Shown piece after piece: positions 16,974 to 26,627 of a DNA stretch of 64,000 nucleotides (its first letter is position 1; the number at the start of each line of letters is the position of its first letter). Source of the stretch: Novosphingobium sp. KA1 (GTDB taxonomy: Bacteria; Pseudomonadota; Alphaproteobacteria; Sphingomonadales; Sphingomonadaceae); contig NZ_CP021248.1 of the NCBI RefSeq assembly GCF_017309955.1, positions 372,001 through 436,000 on the forward strand, written 5' to 3'. The notes under the pieces are model-generated. The model saw only the letters and a list, made by a program, of their open reading frames with translations. It was not told where the DNA came from and searched no databases. Made by a program: the position numbers and the translations under genes.

Positions 16974-18302
16974 ATGGAATTTCCCGTATCTCTGCGCCGG
17001 ATTCCGGCGGCGATTGCCCTTTTGGCTCTTGCCCCTGTGCCGGGGCATGCCGAAGAGGCGCCTTCAGCCGTCCCGCCCGCCATCGAGGCTGCCGTTCAGG
17101 CCGTGAATCCGCGCGTGATCGGCTGGCGGCGCGATATCCACCAGCACCCCGAACTCGGCAATCGGGAGACGCGTACTGCCGCGCTGGTCGCCGCACACTT
17201 GCGCGCGCTCAAGTTCGACGAAGTGCGGACGGGGATCGCCCATACCGGCGTGATCGGCGTGCTGCGGGGCAAGTACCCCGGCAAGGTCGTGGCCTTGCGG
17301 GCGGACATGGACGCACTGCCGATCAAGGAAGCCACCGGCCTGCCGTTCGCCTCGACCACGGTGGTCGACGTCGATGGCACGCCGACCCCGGTGATGCATG
17401 CCTGCGGGCACGATGCGCATACGGCGATGCTGATGGGCGCCGCGCAAGTGCTTGCCGGCATGCGCGACCGTATCCACGGCACCGTGGTCTTCGTGTTCCA
17501 GCCCGCCGAGGAAGGCGTGAAGGATCAGGAAGCCGGTGCGGCGCTGATGATGAAGGAAGGTGCCCTTGACGCGCTGAAGCCCGAAGCGATCTTCGGCCTT
17601 CATGTGGAACCGGGCCCGGTCGGGCGGATCGACGTGCGGCCCGGCCCGTTCCTCTCGGGCTCGGCCTCGATCTACATCAAGCTGACCGGGCGGCAGACCC
17701 ATGCCGGCAGGCCGTGGGAAGGGACCGACCTCGTCAACCTGAGCGCGGATATCGTCAAGGGGCTGACGACGATCTCCGCCCGCCGGTTCAACGTGTTCGA
17801 ATTTCCCAATGTGATCTCGATAGGCGCGATGCAGGCGGGCAACCGCGTGAACGTCCTGCCGGGGCAGGCCAGCCTGGAAGGAACGATCCGCACCTTCAGC
17901 GAGGAACGCCGCGATGCGATCAAGCAGCAGATCGGGGTTCTCGTGAATGGCCTTTCTGCCAGTTACGGAGCCGAAGCCGACGTGCGTTTCCACGACGAGA
18001 ATCTGGTGACCGCGAACGATCCGGCACTGCTGGCAAAAGTCCTGCCCGCGCTCAGGCAGGCGGCGGGCCGTGCGGGGGTCGACACCGAAGCGCTGTATCG
18101 CGGCGCGGCCGAGGATTTCTCGGCGTTCGAGATGAAGATTCCGGGCGTCTACTACATTCTTGGCTCCACCCCACATTTCACCGGCAAGGCGAATGCACCC
18201 ACCAATCACAGCGACCGTTTCGACATAGACGAGGCCGTCCTACCGATCGGCGTTACCGCCCATGTTCTGACGGTAATGCGGTACTTGGATCCAGCGCTTT
18301 GA
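16974..18302 (+). CDS. Exported M20-family amidohydrolase/carboxypeptidase
   Basis: 442 residues. A signal peptide (IPAAIALLALAPVPGHAEE) is followed by the M20D amidohydrolase fold. Metal-binding motifs are visible: WRRDIHQHPELG, ALRADMDALPI, HACGHDAHTAMLMG, QPAEEG and a late NHSDRF. A dimerisation domain occupies about residues 205-320. The family includes aminoacylases, hippurate hydrolase and IAA-amino acid hydrolases that cut N-acyl amides. It is last in the operon. Its place after two periplasmic esterases suggests cleavage of an amide in the same imported molecule, such as an acyl-amino-acid conjugate or siderophore fragment (inference). Confidence 0.88.
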   Translation: MEFPVSLRRIPAAIALLALAPVPGHAEEAPSAVPPAIEAAVQAVNPRVIGWRRDIHQHPELGNRETRTAALVAAHLRALKFDEVRTGIAHTGVIGVLRGKYPGKVVALRADMDALPIKEATGLPFASTTVVDVDGTPTPVMHACGHDAHTAMLMGAAQVLAGMRDRIHGTVVFVFQPAEEGVKDQEAGAALMMKEGALDALKPEAIFGLHVEPGPVGRIDVRPGPFLSGSASIYIKLTGRQTHAGRPWEGTDLVNLSADIVKGLTTISARRFNVFEFPNVISIGAMQAGNRVNVLPGQASLEGTIRTFSEERRDAIKQQIGVLVNGLSASYGAEADVRFHDENLVTANDPALLAKVLPALRQAAGRAGVDTEALYRGAAEDFSAFEMKIPGVYYILGSTPHFTGKANAPTNHSDRFDIDEAVLPIGVTAHVLTVMRYLDPAL

Positions 18303-18497
18303 TTACAGATTGGGGCAATGGTTATGAAGTGTTGATAACAATTTAGATCGTTAAGTGATTGGATGGAAAGTCGCGGCGATATTTAGGATGACGTGGATCC
18401 TGACGGCAGGGATAGGAAGTGGAGCTTTCGATCCGATTAAGTTATTCACACTTGATGATTATAGGAGGTAGTCGTTCGATCGGCGAGACCTAGACTG

Positions 18498-19049
18498 CTA
18501 GAGCTCGACAAGTTCCTCGCTCACGGCCTGACCGATTGCAACCAACGTGACGGGCACTGCGATTGCAATGGCCCATGCGATCTTGAGGCCATAGACGCCT
18601 GCCAGGTTCCATGGCTCGGCGCCTATAGTCCAGACGAGCAGCGCTCCGGCGCCGCCAAAGACCGCCGCGGAGGTGACCGCTGCGGAGACGGCGCGAGCGA
18701 TCGCGTTCTTGAAAGGGAGGCGCAGGGGCATCGGCGCAGCTTCGATCCGAATGCCGCGCCGACGCCGGCGCCGCGTCAGAATGGTCGCAGCAAGCACGAT
18801 CATCAGAGCGACCATGAAGGACTGCACGACCATATCGAAGCAGAGCCCGTCCATGCCCTTGATCGCAATGCTCTGGCTTCCCCCGAAAATCGCCAGGGCC
18901 GCAAGCAGAGACATCGCTATGCTCATGATCAAGGCGATCGCGGTCTCGGCCGCGAGGTATCTCCGGAACGTCACGTCCACTGCGGCATTACCGCCTGCCT
19001 CGGCCTTATGCGCGCCCGCTTCTGTTTCCGGGGTTGCCAGCTGCGTCAT
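18498..19049 (-). CDS. Integral membrane protein of unknown function
   Basis: 183 residues from the ATG at 19049 (an earlier ATG at 19067 is possible). Four hydrophobic helices are visible: AETAIALIMSIAMSLLAAL, then VVQSFMVALMIVLAATIL, AVTSAAVFGGAGALLVW and IAWAIAIAVPVTLVAIG, with an Arg-rich loop (RRRRRRG) near the middle. The two-plus-two layout is loosely like a duplicated DUF2798 unit, but I do not recognise the family with confidence. It stands alone between the M20 gene (195 bp of AT-rich spacer with no gene) and the SphA-like gene. Confidence 0.65.
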   Translation of the reverse strand: MTQLATPETEAGAHKAEAGGNAAVDVTFRRYLAAETAIALIMSIAMSLLAALAIFGGSQSIAIKGMDGLCFDMVVQSFMVALMIVLAATILTRRRRRRGIRIEAAPMPLRLPFKNAIARAVSAAVTSAAVFGGAGALLVWTIGAEPWNLAGVYGLKIAWAIAIAVPVTLVAIGQAVSEELVEL

Positions 19050-19261
19050 CGGTTGCCTCTCCTCCAAGAGGCTGGGCCTCTGGCAAATCCCGGCTTTCGG
19101 TTGCCGGTTCTATGACCGCGAAACTATGAAACCGTTCGAGGGGCAGCAACTGCGGTAGCAAGATAACCGCGATCATTGCCAGTGATAGTGGGCTGTCCCC
19201 GACGCGGCGATCCAGGAACGGTCGCGCCGGGGAGGTAGGGTTGGTCGGCAGGGGAGGAGTC

Positions 19262-20185
19262 TTATTGGCCGGCGCGGCGTCCGGCTAGAGGAACGGTGAA
19301 CTGCAGCCAGAAGCGGTCCCCGGCTGGCCGATTGCGGACCGCGAATTCGTGCTGGTACTTGAAGACGATTCCAGAGGTACGCGAGAAATCGTACCGCACT
19401 TGCGGGCCGATCGCGAGGGCCTGACCGCGATTGCCGATCTTCTGGCCCTCGAGTTCGTCGTCGGCGAGCTGCTTGTAGACGTAGCCGTTGAGGCCCACCT
19501 GGAGCGCGGGCAGCTTTTCCATGAAGGGCCGGAAGTTGGCGCTGTAGTCGAAATCAACGTCGGTACCGGAGCGATAGGCCGTCGCCTTGTTCTTCGTGTT
19601 GATCTCGAGGTAGACCGACGCATTGAATTCGAGGCGGGGCGTGGGCATGTACGATGCCGAAGCCATGGGCGCGAAAGTGTAGTAGTTCGCCCCCACATTG
19701 GTCGCCTTGGTGGGATCGTATGGACCTGTCGGCAGGAAAGTATCCATGCCGAAGTACCAGGCCAACTTGTAGTCCTTGCTCACGTGACCGAGATAATTCT
19801 CGACGATGATGTTGCCGACGCCCGTGTCGCTCGATTTGTGGCCGAACGCCTTGGCGCGCGCATGGACGACGGGGATGACAACGCCGGTGGTGTAGCGAAA
19901 ATAGCCGAGGTCAACCGGCACCGTATAGAGAAAACGGGCAACGTTTGCCTGTACCGACAGGTCGAAATCAGGAATGACGTTCTCGCCATTCGCGCCCTTG
20001 TATTCGCCCGCGCTGTTGGCGAGCGAATAATTGAAGAGCTGCAACGTGCCTTCGGCGGGCAGGAAGCCTGCGGCCACCGTGTTGACGCCCAAGGGGTATT
20101 GCGGGTTCCCGTTTTCGGTCGCCTGCGCCGTGCCCCCTGCAAGCAAAGCGGACACGACAACGGATGCAGCGGTAAGGCCTTTCAT
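19262..20185 (-). CDS. Outer-membrane channel of the SphA / phenol-degradation MetA family
   Basis: 307 residues with a signal peptide (ASVVVSALLAGGTAQATENG). The mature part is beta-rich with features of PF13557/COG4313: YPLGVNTVAAGFLPAEGT, PVDLGYFRYTTGVVIPVV, GMDTFLPTGPYDP and a terminal FWLQFTVPL strand. Members sit in aromatic and hydrocarbon catabolic operons and are thought to let hydrophobic aromatics cross the outer membrane. GGGAGAAG lies close upstream of the ATG. It is the last gene of the minus-strand operon that begins with gentisate dioxygenase at 29185, so it probably serves the substrate of that operon. Confidence 0.8.
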   Translation of the reverse strand: MKGLTAASVVVSALLAGGTAQATENGNPQYPLGVNTVAAGFLPAEGTLQLFNYSLANSAGEYKGANGENVIPDFDLSVQANVARFLYTVPVDLGYFRYTTGVVIPVVHARAKAFGHKSSDTGVGNIIVENYLGHVSKDYKLAWYFGMDTFLPTGPYDPTKATNVGANYYTFAPMASASYMPTPRLEFNASVYLEINTKNKATAYRSGTDVDFDYSANFRPFMEKLPALQVGLNGYVYKQLADDELEGQKIGNRGQALAIGPQVRYDFSRTSGIVFKYQHEFAVRNRPAGDRFWLQFTVPLAGRRAGQ

Positions 20186-20289
20186 GAACTTCTCCCATGA
20201 TGTTCTGGCGCCGGAGCGCTTCTTTTGGATTTCGTTGAAAGGGTCGCCGGTAGCCGCGCGAAGCTGACGGCCAGCGACCCTCGCCGGCG

Positions 20290-20946
20290 TTATTCGTGCC
20301 GGTAGTCTTCAGGTTTCAGCATCGGAAACCTGCTGGCTTCGATGATCTCGAAGAAGTCTGAGAGGCCGCCGCCGCGAAGCACGGGCCGTGCTCGAACGGT
20401 GTCGAAGATGCCGTCGACCAAGAGATCCTTGTGAATGTGGGCATGGACGACTTCGCCGTAGACGAACCAGGTATCGCCTTCCTTGCCTTGCGCGTCCTTC
20501 AATCGCACGATTTCCGAAAGGCGGCATTCAAGGCTGACGGGAGCCTCGGCCACACGCGGCGCAGCGATCGAGTGGCTGGTGGCTTTCGTCAGTCCGACCA
20601 TCGCGAACTCGTCGATATCGGCGGGCGCCGATATGCTCGACTGGTTCATCTGCGCGGCGAGATCACGCGAGACGAGGTTCCAGGTGAATTCCCCCGTCTC
20701 CTCGATGTTGCGGACCGTATCCTTGTAGCCGATGCTGGCAAAGCCCAGGAGCGCAGGCTGATGGTTGAGCGCATTGAAGAAGCTGTAGGGCGACAGGTTG
20801 GCAACACCCGACTTCGAAAGCGTGCCCATCCAGCCGATCGGTCGGGGGCCGACAATCGCAGCGTATGGGTCGAATGGCAGCGTCTCGAGCACCGACTTCT
20901 GTTCGTAGGAAATGAAGTCGCCGGAGGTTTGAAGGTCGTGGCTCAT
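20290..20946 (-). CDS. Flavin reductase-like FMN-binding protein
   Basis: 218 residues, PF01613 flavin-reductase fold. It starts near MSHDLQTSGDF and contains FDPYAAIVGPRPIGWMGTLSKSG and NLSPYSFFNALNHQPALLGF, a region that binds FMN in this family, then GEFTWNLVSRDLAAQMNQSS. An alternative ATG lies at 20961; the upstream open frame is rejected because it runs into the esterase gene. Family members supply reduced flavin to two-component monooxygenases or act as small flavoproteins. The operon monooxygenase (24756-26510) is of the single-component type, so the partner, if any, is not obvious. Confidence 0.8.
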   Translation of the reverse strand: MSHDLQTSGDFISYEQKSVLETLPFDPYAAIVGPRPIGWMGTLSKSGVANLSPYSFFNALNHQPALLGFASIGYKDTVRNIEETGEFTWNLVSRDLAAQMNQSSISAPADIDEFAMVGLTKATSHSIAAPRVAEAPVSLECRLSEIVRLKDAQGKEGDTWFVYGEVVHAHIHKDLLVDGIFDTVRARPVLRGGGLSDFFEIIEASRFPMLKPEDYRHE

Positions 20947-20968
20947 GGATATCTCGTGCATTTGCGGA

Positions 20969-22519
20969 TCAGGATTGAACGGCGATGTCGCCAGGGAAAA
21001 GCTTGTCGAAGACATCGAACGCTTGCCGTGCCTCGGCGGGGCCGATGGTGGGGCCAATGGCGGGGCCAGCGCGAAGTCGCATGAGATGGTTCTCTGCGGC
21101 AGCATCGAAGGCATCCCAGACCGGCATGCCGCCGGTGTTCGGGTCGCCATGGGTCACAAACGTCGCCCAGATGTCCGCCATCAGGCCCGCCAAATTGCGA
21201 TCCTCGCTGGTCCAGCGCCATGCTCTCGCATCGAGGTTGTCCCAGACGTAAGGCAGTTCTGCCGTGTGGAAGGTTCCATACTCGCCGCCGCCGTCGGGTG
21301 GCGGAGGCAAGCCCTCTGGAAGCGGTAGCGGCTGGCTGAACTCATAGAGCCAGGAAGGCGCATCGCTCGTTTGTGTATGGGTGCGGACCCAGCCCCACAC
21401 CGGATAGGCAAACCGGCGGTCTCCCACCAGGCGTCGCCGATCGTCGTGCCAGGCAGCTGTAGACGCGTTCGGGTAAAGCTCCGCCACTTGCGCTCGGATA
21501 TCCGACGGATAGCCCGCGATCTGCAGGCTGCTGAGCCCCTGGGAGGTCGCGTAGAGGCTGCCTTCCGCGCTATTCCAGCCCGCGAGAAGGGGGACGGCCG
21601 ACTGGCGACCATTCATGAATGCTTCGGTCGTGTCCTCAACGAGAAGGCGACCATCCACGATCACGGTTTGCTGGTTGACACCGAGGAAAGCCGTTGCCGG
21701 CAAATCGCGGAGCTGCTCGAGCGTAGCGCCCAGCGAACTCGTCGCCGATTGTCCCGCCTCAGCGGCTTGCCGCAGCGTCATCATGCTGCCCTCGGCCCGG
21801 AAGGCACCGGCCATGCTTTGGCCGATGGCGCCATGGAAGAGGCCCCGTGCCGCAGGCGCAGCCATCAGATGCGTGACGGTGGCCGCCCCCGCCGAGTTAC
21901 CGGCCACCGTCACGCGCCCGCAGTCTCCCCCAAAGGCCGCGATATTCTCGCGAACCCACTGCAGGGCATGCAGGACATCCTGAACTCCATAATTTCCGGC
22001 TGCACCCAGGGGATCCTCGCGGATGAGGTCCGGGTGGGCCAGAAAGCCAAGTGCGCCGAGGCGCATGTTGACAGTCACGACGACGATGCCGCGCGCGGCA
22101 AAGTTCGCGCCGTCGAACAGATCCTGTCCGCCGTGACCGACGCGGTTGCCGCCGCCATGGACCCATACCAGCACCGGCAGCCTTGCCGCGGCGGATGCCA
22201 CAGGCGTCCAGACGTTGAGGTAGAGGCAGTCCTCGCTCATCGCGAGTTCGCGCGGTTCGTCGTGACCGAGGCGGTAGATGAGCGACGTACGTAGAGGCAG
22301 ATCCTGGACAGGAGCCGGCCCGAACTCGAGTGCGAGGCGGCTACCTTCCCATGCACCGACCGTCTGGGGTGGGCGCCAGCGGAGCGCCCCGACCGGAGGA
22401 GCGGCGTAAGGCACGCCCTTGAATGCGAAGACTTCGCCTACGCGCCGCCCCAGCAAATGGCCGGAGGTAACGGAGACACCGATCAGGTCTTCCATGTCGA
22501 GGCGGGGCTGCCCGATCAT
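20969..22519 (-). CDS. Type-B carboxylesterase
   Basis: 516 residues, cytoplasmic in appearance (no signal peptide). It carries the type-B signatures EDCLYLNVWTP and, at the nucleophile, GRVTVAGNSAGAATVTHLM with the catalytic Ser; the usual Glu is Asn in this elbow. The oxyanion region is VWVHGGGNRVGHGG. The catalytic His is probably in the late GTFHTAELPYVW segment. It overlaps the amidohydrolase start by 4 bp (ATGA). In the operon it would cut an ester or lactone, such as an acyl-phenol or a coumarin-like intermediate; that is inferred from position. Confidence 0.87.
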   Translation of the reverse strand: MIGQPRLDMEDLIGVSVTSGHLLGRRVGEVFAFKGVPYAAPPVGALRWRPPQTVGAWEGSRLALEFGPAPVQDLPLRTSLIYRLGHDEPRELAMSEDCLYLNVWTPVASAAARLPVLVWVHGGGNRVGHGGQDLFDGANFAARGIVVVTVNMRLGALGFLAHPDLIREDPLGAAGNYGVQDVLHALQWVRENIAAFGGDCGRVTVAGNSAGAATVTHLMAAPAARGLFHGAIGQSMAGAFRAEGSMMTLRQAAEAGQSATSSLGATLEQLRDLPATAFLGVNQQTVIVDGRLLVEDTTEAFMNGRQSAVPLLAGWNSAEGSLYATSQGLSSLQIAGYPSDIRAQVAELYPNASTAAWHDDRRRLVGDRRFAYPVWGWVRTHTQTSDAPSWLYEFSQPLPLPEGLPPPPDGGGEYGTFHTAELPYVWDNLDARAWRWTSEDRNLAGLMADIWATFVTHGDPNTGGMPVWDAFDAAAENHLMRLRAGPAIGPTIGPAEARQAFDVFDKLFPGDIAVQS

Positions 22520-23781
22520 GCTTCCCGGCCTGCTCCGCCTGCACGCGTCGGCGCGAGCTTGTGGAGGCGCCCGTCCTGCATGATCATCGAGAGACGAGCC
22601 TTGTCCTGCAGGATCGCAATGTTTCGCGTGGGATCGCCCTCGACGAGAAGCAGATCCGCAAGGTAACCCTCACGCACGAGGCCGAGCTCGCTTCCCATTC
22701 CCATCAGCTGCCCGCCAAGCGCGCAGGCTGAGCGCAGGGCCTCGGCAGCGCTCATGCCGAACCAGTTGACGAAGAGCTCGAGGTCCTTGGCATTTCGGCC
22801 GATCGGATTGAAGCCGAAGCCATAGTCGCTGCCGGGAACGATGTTGAGGCCCGCCTTCAGCATCTGGGGCACGACTTCGCAAAGGCTCGCCTTTCCGACA
22901 TCGACCTCCATTCCGGCCGAGGGCGGCGTGTCGGCGTTCTCGAACATCCAGAAGCTGCCGGGGGAGGGGGCAAAGAAGATTGGCTCCGGCGCCTTCAGCG
23001 CCATTTCGATGCTGGCCTCGTCGATATAGGTCACATGATAGAGTGCCCGGAAACCATGGCGGATGGCCATCTGGATGCCCTCAGGCGAGTGGGCATGGGC
23101 GGTCAGCCAGACATTGCGCTCGCGCGCAGCGATCCCGGCGGCCTCGACCTCTTCCTCGCGAAACTCGAGTGTGCGCGAGGTGTATTCGACGAGCGCGCTC
23201 TCGCCGTTGATCGGGACCTTGACGATGTCCACCCCGATGTCGGCCATGTCATGGACGAATTGGTGCATCTTCTCGACCATCGGCGGCCGATCGTAGGCAC
23301 CCAGGTGCCCTTCGTTGGAGGTGGCCGTAAGCGTGGCCGAGGGTGAGCCCATCGTACCCGCGCTGACTTCCCATGACGTTGCCCGCATGCGCGGCCCCGG
23401 CATCCAACCTTCGCTGATAGCCTTGCGCAGCGCCACTTCGACGCGCGGACGCCGGTTGCCGCCCGAATAGATGCTCGTGAAGCCGTGATCGAGCATGACC
23501 CGGGCATTGTGGGCAATGATCAGGGCCTGTTCTTCTTCCGGCTCGTTGCGCGCCGAACGATGCTCGAGAGTTGACCCGAGGCCGAGGTGGGTGTGGCCGT
23601 CGACCATGCCGGGCATCAGAGTTGCGCCGGCAGCATCGATAATCGTCAGGTCGCTGAGCTCGGCCCGCTCGATATGTTCAGCGATGCGAGCAATACGGCT
23701 CCCTTCTACCAGAACATCGGCTTTCCGGAGCGGCGATCCCGTGCCGTCGAAGACCTGTGCGTTCGCAATCAGCGTTGCCAT
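22516..23781 (-). CDS. Metal-dependent amidohydrolase (imidazolonepropionase-like)
   Basis: 421 residues. The small beta domain at both ends (LIANAQVFDGTG near the start, GYLADLLLVEGDP near the end) encloses a TIM barrel with metal ligands: HTH in MPGMVDGHTHLG, a candidate carboxylated Lys in DIVKVPING, His in LTAHAHSPEG and LYHVTY, and Asp in VPGSDYG. This is the amidohydrolase superfamily branch annotated as imidazolonepropionase-like or prolidase-like. It is coupled by ATGA to the carboxylesterase and sits 12 bp after the dioxygenase gene. In aromatic operons such enzymes hydrolyse or decarboxylate ring-cleavage products. The exact reaction is unknown. Confidence 0.85.
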   Translation of the reverse strand: MATLIANAQVFDGTGSPLRKADVLVEGSRIARIAEHIERAELSDLTIIDAAGATLMPGMVDGHTHLGLGSTLEHRSARNEPEEEQALIIAHNARVMLDHGFTSIYSGGNRRPRVEVALRKAISEGWMPGPRMRATSWEVSAGTMGSPSATLTATSNEGHLGAYDRPPMVEKMHQFVHDMADIGVDIVKVPINGESALVEYTSRTLEFREEEVEAAGIAARERNVWLTAHAHSPEGIQMAIRHGFRALYHVTYIDEASIEMALKAPEPIFFAPSPGSFWMFENADTPPSAGMEVDVGKASLCEVVPQMLKAGLNIVPGSDYGFGFNPIGRNAKDLELFVNWFGMSAAEALRSACALGGQLMGMGSELGLVREGYLADLLLVEGDPTRNIAILQDKARLSMIMQDGRLHKLAPTRAGGAGREA

Positions 23782-23793
23782 GGGAGCTCTCCT

Positions 23794-24732
23794 TCAGAGG
23801 GGCGGCGCGACGAAGAGACCTTCGTCGGGCGAGTTGAAGTGGGCGCGCATGACGTTCTCGCCCCAAGCGTTCGATGTGCCCCACATGTCGAGGACGGCAG
23901 GATCGGAAAGGTCGCCCTCGACCACGCTCCAGCCCTCCTGGAGCTCGCTCATCCCGGCAGTATATTCGACAGTGTTTCCGGCAGCGTCGGGGAAGTACCC
24001 ATAGGCATTGTCTCCGCTTTGATGGCGGCCGGGGCCCCAAATCAGTTCGTTGCCGTCGCGAACCATCCGGCCGACGCCTCGCAGGAATTCATCGATACCG
24101 CGCATTTCGAACGAGACGTGATGCATGGCGACGTGCGGGGCATTGCCGACCGCGAAAACGTGGTGCTGCGGGCTTGCCGAACGCATGAACCAGAGAAGGG
24201 TGCGACCATGGATCTGCAGTGTCTCGACGACCTGGAAACCCAGGTTCTTCGTGTACCAATCGACTGTCGAAAGCGGATCGGGCGAATTGATGACGCAGTG
24301 TGAGAGCTTGACCGGGACGGACTCGCCTTCGGCAAGCTCGCGGTGCTGGCGCGGCTTTAGGTCTGCGGAGACTTCGATGACACGGCCCTCGGGATCGAAG
24401 AAGCGCAGGCCATAACCGCCGCCGGGCGTGGTCAGCTCCGCCGGACCGAAGATGACCTGGACGCCTTCAGTCTCGAGGCGAGCCGCAAGGTGATCGACAT
24501 TGGCGCGCGAAGCGGTCCCGAAGCTGATGACGTCGGCGCGTTTACGCTCATCCTTGCGCAGACGGATGACATAGGGCTCGGATGAACCCTGGGCGGCGTA
24601 AAAGTGAACGCCGTCCTGTTCGCCGACTTCGACCAGGCCCCACTGCTCGGTGTAGAAGCTGCGCTGCTCCTCGAGCTGCGGCATTGCGAAGCCGACGTGG
24701 CGCAGGTGGGTGATGAGATGGGTGTTGTCCAT
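23794..24732 (-). CDS. Extradiol ring-cleavage dioxygenase, VOC (type I) family
   Basis: 312 residues from MDNTHLITH. Two vicinal-oxygen-chelate modules are visible: residues about 8-125 (HLRHVGFAMPQLEEQRSFYTE) and about 140-280 (KLSHCVINSPDPLSTVDWYT). Fe(II) ligands of the second module are probably His in LSHCVI, His in AMHHVSFEM and Glu in GNTVEYTAGM, the 2-His-1-carboxylate set of catechol 2,3-dioxygenases. It would open a catechol-type ring made by the adjacent monooxygenase (24756-26510). The substrate is not readable. A second VOC dioxygenase is at 37062-38210. Confidence 0.85.
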   Translation of the reverse strand: MDNTHLITHLRHVGFAMPQLEEQRSFYTEQWGLVEVGEQDGVHFYAAQGSSEPYVIRLRKDERKRADVISFGTASRANVDHLAARLETEGVQVIFGPAELTTPGGGYGLRFFDPEGRVIEVSADLKPRQHRELAEGESVPVKLSHCVINSPDPLSTVDWYTKNLGFQVVETLQIHGRTLLWFMRSASPQHHVFAVGNAPHVAMHHVSFEMRGIDEFLRGVGRMVRDGNELIWGPGRHQSGDNAYGYFPDAAGNTVEYTAGMSELQEGWSVVEGDLSDPAVLDMWGTSNAWGENVMRAHFNSPDEGLFVAPPL

Positions 24733-24755
24733 AATAGGTCCTGCCTCCAATGCGG

Positions 24756-26510
24756 TTATTCGGCCGGCGACCAGCCGAGGATGCGCTGCATCGCTTCGCC
24801 CAGGGCTGCGGCCGGGCTTGCGGGCAGAGCGTCACTGCGCCATCCGACGATGAGGTCGGGACGCACGAGCACGCAGCCCTGGTCGGACACGCCTCGGACG
24901 CGGGACCAGTCGAGATAGGGGTCTTCGAACTCGAGGCCGACGCCGATCAGCGTCACGCCGATCTCGACGCCCGTTTCTTCCGACACCTTGCGTGCCGCTT
25001 CCTGCCAGGCTTCGCCGCCATGCGAGGCGAACAGGTGGAACTTGCCCTTGCCGGCAAGGTCGAGCGTGGAGACCAGCGGGCTCGGTTTACGCTGTACCAG
25101 CCAACCGTGAGGTAGGGCGGAGCCGGGGCGGGTGTTAGGCCGATAAATCAGCTCGACGTCGTCGTCCGTTTCCGGCTTCGAGGACCCATCTGCAACGATG
25201 GCGCCCGAGACGTAATTGCGGGCAAGCTCGACGCCCATTCCCTCACCGTTGTAGCGTGTGTCGAGCAGCTGGCGTTCGAAGTCGCTGCGACCTTCAGCCG
25301 TTGCCAGCTTGCCGTCGACATCCTGCGTACTTTGAACGTTGAAGAGGCAGGCGCCGAGGTAGTCGGCAAGGCCATTGGCCTGCCACATGCTGAGGTTGGC
25401 GCGAGCGACGATTTGCCTGGCCACCGGCTGGCGTTCGGCATTGAAGCTGTCGAGCAGGCGGGGATGGGCTTTACCCTGGAGGACGAGCGCCAGTTTCCAG
25501 GCCAAGTTGAAACCATCCTGGACACAGGTGTTGGAGCCGAGGCCCGCCGCGGGCGGATGGCGATGGATCGCATCGCCCATGCAGTGGACGCGCCCCGAGG
25601 AAATCGTCTCGGCATGGATGTCGTTGATCGACCATTTGGAGGTGTTGAGGACCTTGATTGCGAGGTCCTGAGCCGAAGGGTCGCCGATCGCTTCGCGAAT
25701 GCGCCAGATGAGCTGATCGGTGGTTGCTTCCGGCCCTTCGTAGAACGGCGGGATGTAGATCGAGACCAGCCACTTGTCCCAGGCATCGACCATGCGGAAG
25801 ACGACGACGCCGGCCCAGTCGGCGACACCGGCCTGGAGGATGAGGTAGAGCGACCCCTTGCGGTGTTCGACATACCGGGTGAGATCCATCTCGCACAGGA
25901 CGTTGTACGCAGAGCCGAGGCCGCCCTGGCCGACGAGCGGCAAGTCGAGCTGCTTGACGACGCGGCTGTTCGCGCCGTCGGCGCCGACCATGTACTTGGC
26001 GCACACGAGGAACTCGCGGTCGCTGATACGGTCGAGAAGGGTGGCAGTGACGCCTTCCTCATCCTGCTCGAAGGAGACCAGTTCCGTCTCGAAGCGCACG
26101 TTGACGCCGAGGCGCGTGGCCTCACAGATGAGAATGGGTTCCATCTTGGTCTGCGGCAGGTCGAGGTAGGAGCACGGGCTCGCCGTCTTCACATCGCCCA
26201 TGCGGCCGGGCGTATTGCCCCAGGCCCATTGGCGGGCCATTTCCTCGCCGGCGAGGCCGCGCAGGAAGAAGGTGTTGGCGATATCCGATGATGGCGAGCC
26301 AACTGCAAGGCAATCGGCCTCAAGGCCTGCATCGCGCATGACTTCCATAGTGCGCTGATTGACGATGTGCGCGCGCGGGGTGTCGGCGGTCCCGCGATTA
26401 CGGGAGATCATCAGCGTACTGATCCCCTGCTTGCCGAGAAAGATTGCGGTCGATGCGCCGGCAGGGCCGGCTCCAACGATCAGGACATCCACGTTTACGA
26501 GTGCGGTCAT
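24756..26510 (-). CDS. FAD-dependent aromatic monooxygenase (TfdB/PheA-like)
   Basis: 584 residues from the ATG at 26510. FAD motifs: VDVLIVGAGPAGASTAIFLG (Rossmann), a DG segment in YMVGADGANSRVVKQ, and GRVHCMGDAIHRHPPAAGLG (ribityl-binding GD). The DTPRAHIVNQRTMEVMRDAG segment is characteristic of 2,4-dichlorophenol 6-monooxygenase-like enzymes. The C-terminal thioredoxin-like domain (from about 450) is present. It should ortho-hydroxylate a phenol to a catechol using NAD(P)H, feeding the extradiol dioxygenase gene 23 bp downstream. The GST-type isomerase lies 117 bp upstream in the same operon. Confidence 0.87.
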   Translation of the reverse strand: MTALVNVDVLIVGAGPAGASTAIFLGKQGISTLMISRNRGTADTPRAHIVNQRTMEVMRDAGLEADCLAVGSPSSDIANTFFLRGLAGEEMARQWAWGNTPGRMGDVKTASPCSYLDLPQTKMEPILICEATRLGVNVRFETELVSFEQDEEGVTATLLDRISDREFLVCAKYMVGADGANSRVVKQLDLPLVGQGGLGSAYNVLCEMDLTRYVEHRKGSLYLILQAGVADWAGVVVFRMVDAWDKWLVSIYIPPFYEGPEATTDQLIWRIREAIGDPSAQDLAIKVLNTSKWSINDIHAETISSGRVHCMGDAIHRHPPAAGLGSNTCVQDGFNLAWKLALVLQGKAHPRLLDSFNAERQPVARQIVARANLSMWQANGLADYLGACLFNVQSTQDVDGKLATAEGRSDFERQLLDTRYNGEGMGVELARNYVSGAIVADGSSKPETDDDVELIYRPNTRPGSALPHGWLVQRKPSPLVSTLDLAGKGKFHLFASHGGEAWQEAARKVSEETGVEIGVTLIGVGLEFEDPYLDWSRVRGVSDQGCVLVRPDLIVGWRSDALPASPAAALGEAMQRILGWSPAE

Positions 26511-26627
26511 GGTTGTTGTTTTCTTCCGGAGTTCGAAAAATGAGCCGTCTGGACGGCGCAGGCGCGGGGCTGCGACGGGCATATGCCCGCGCATTGAACG
26601 TGAGATCCGTATTGGATGGGCGCGGGG

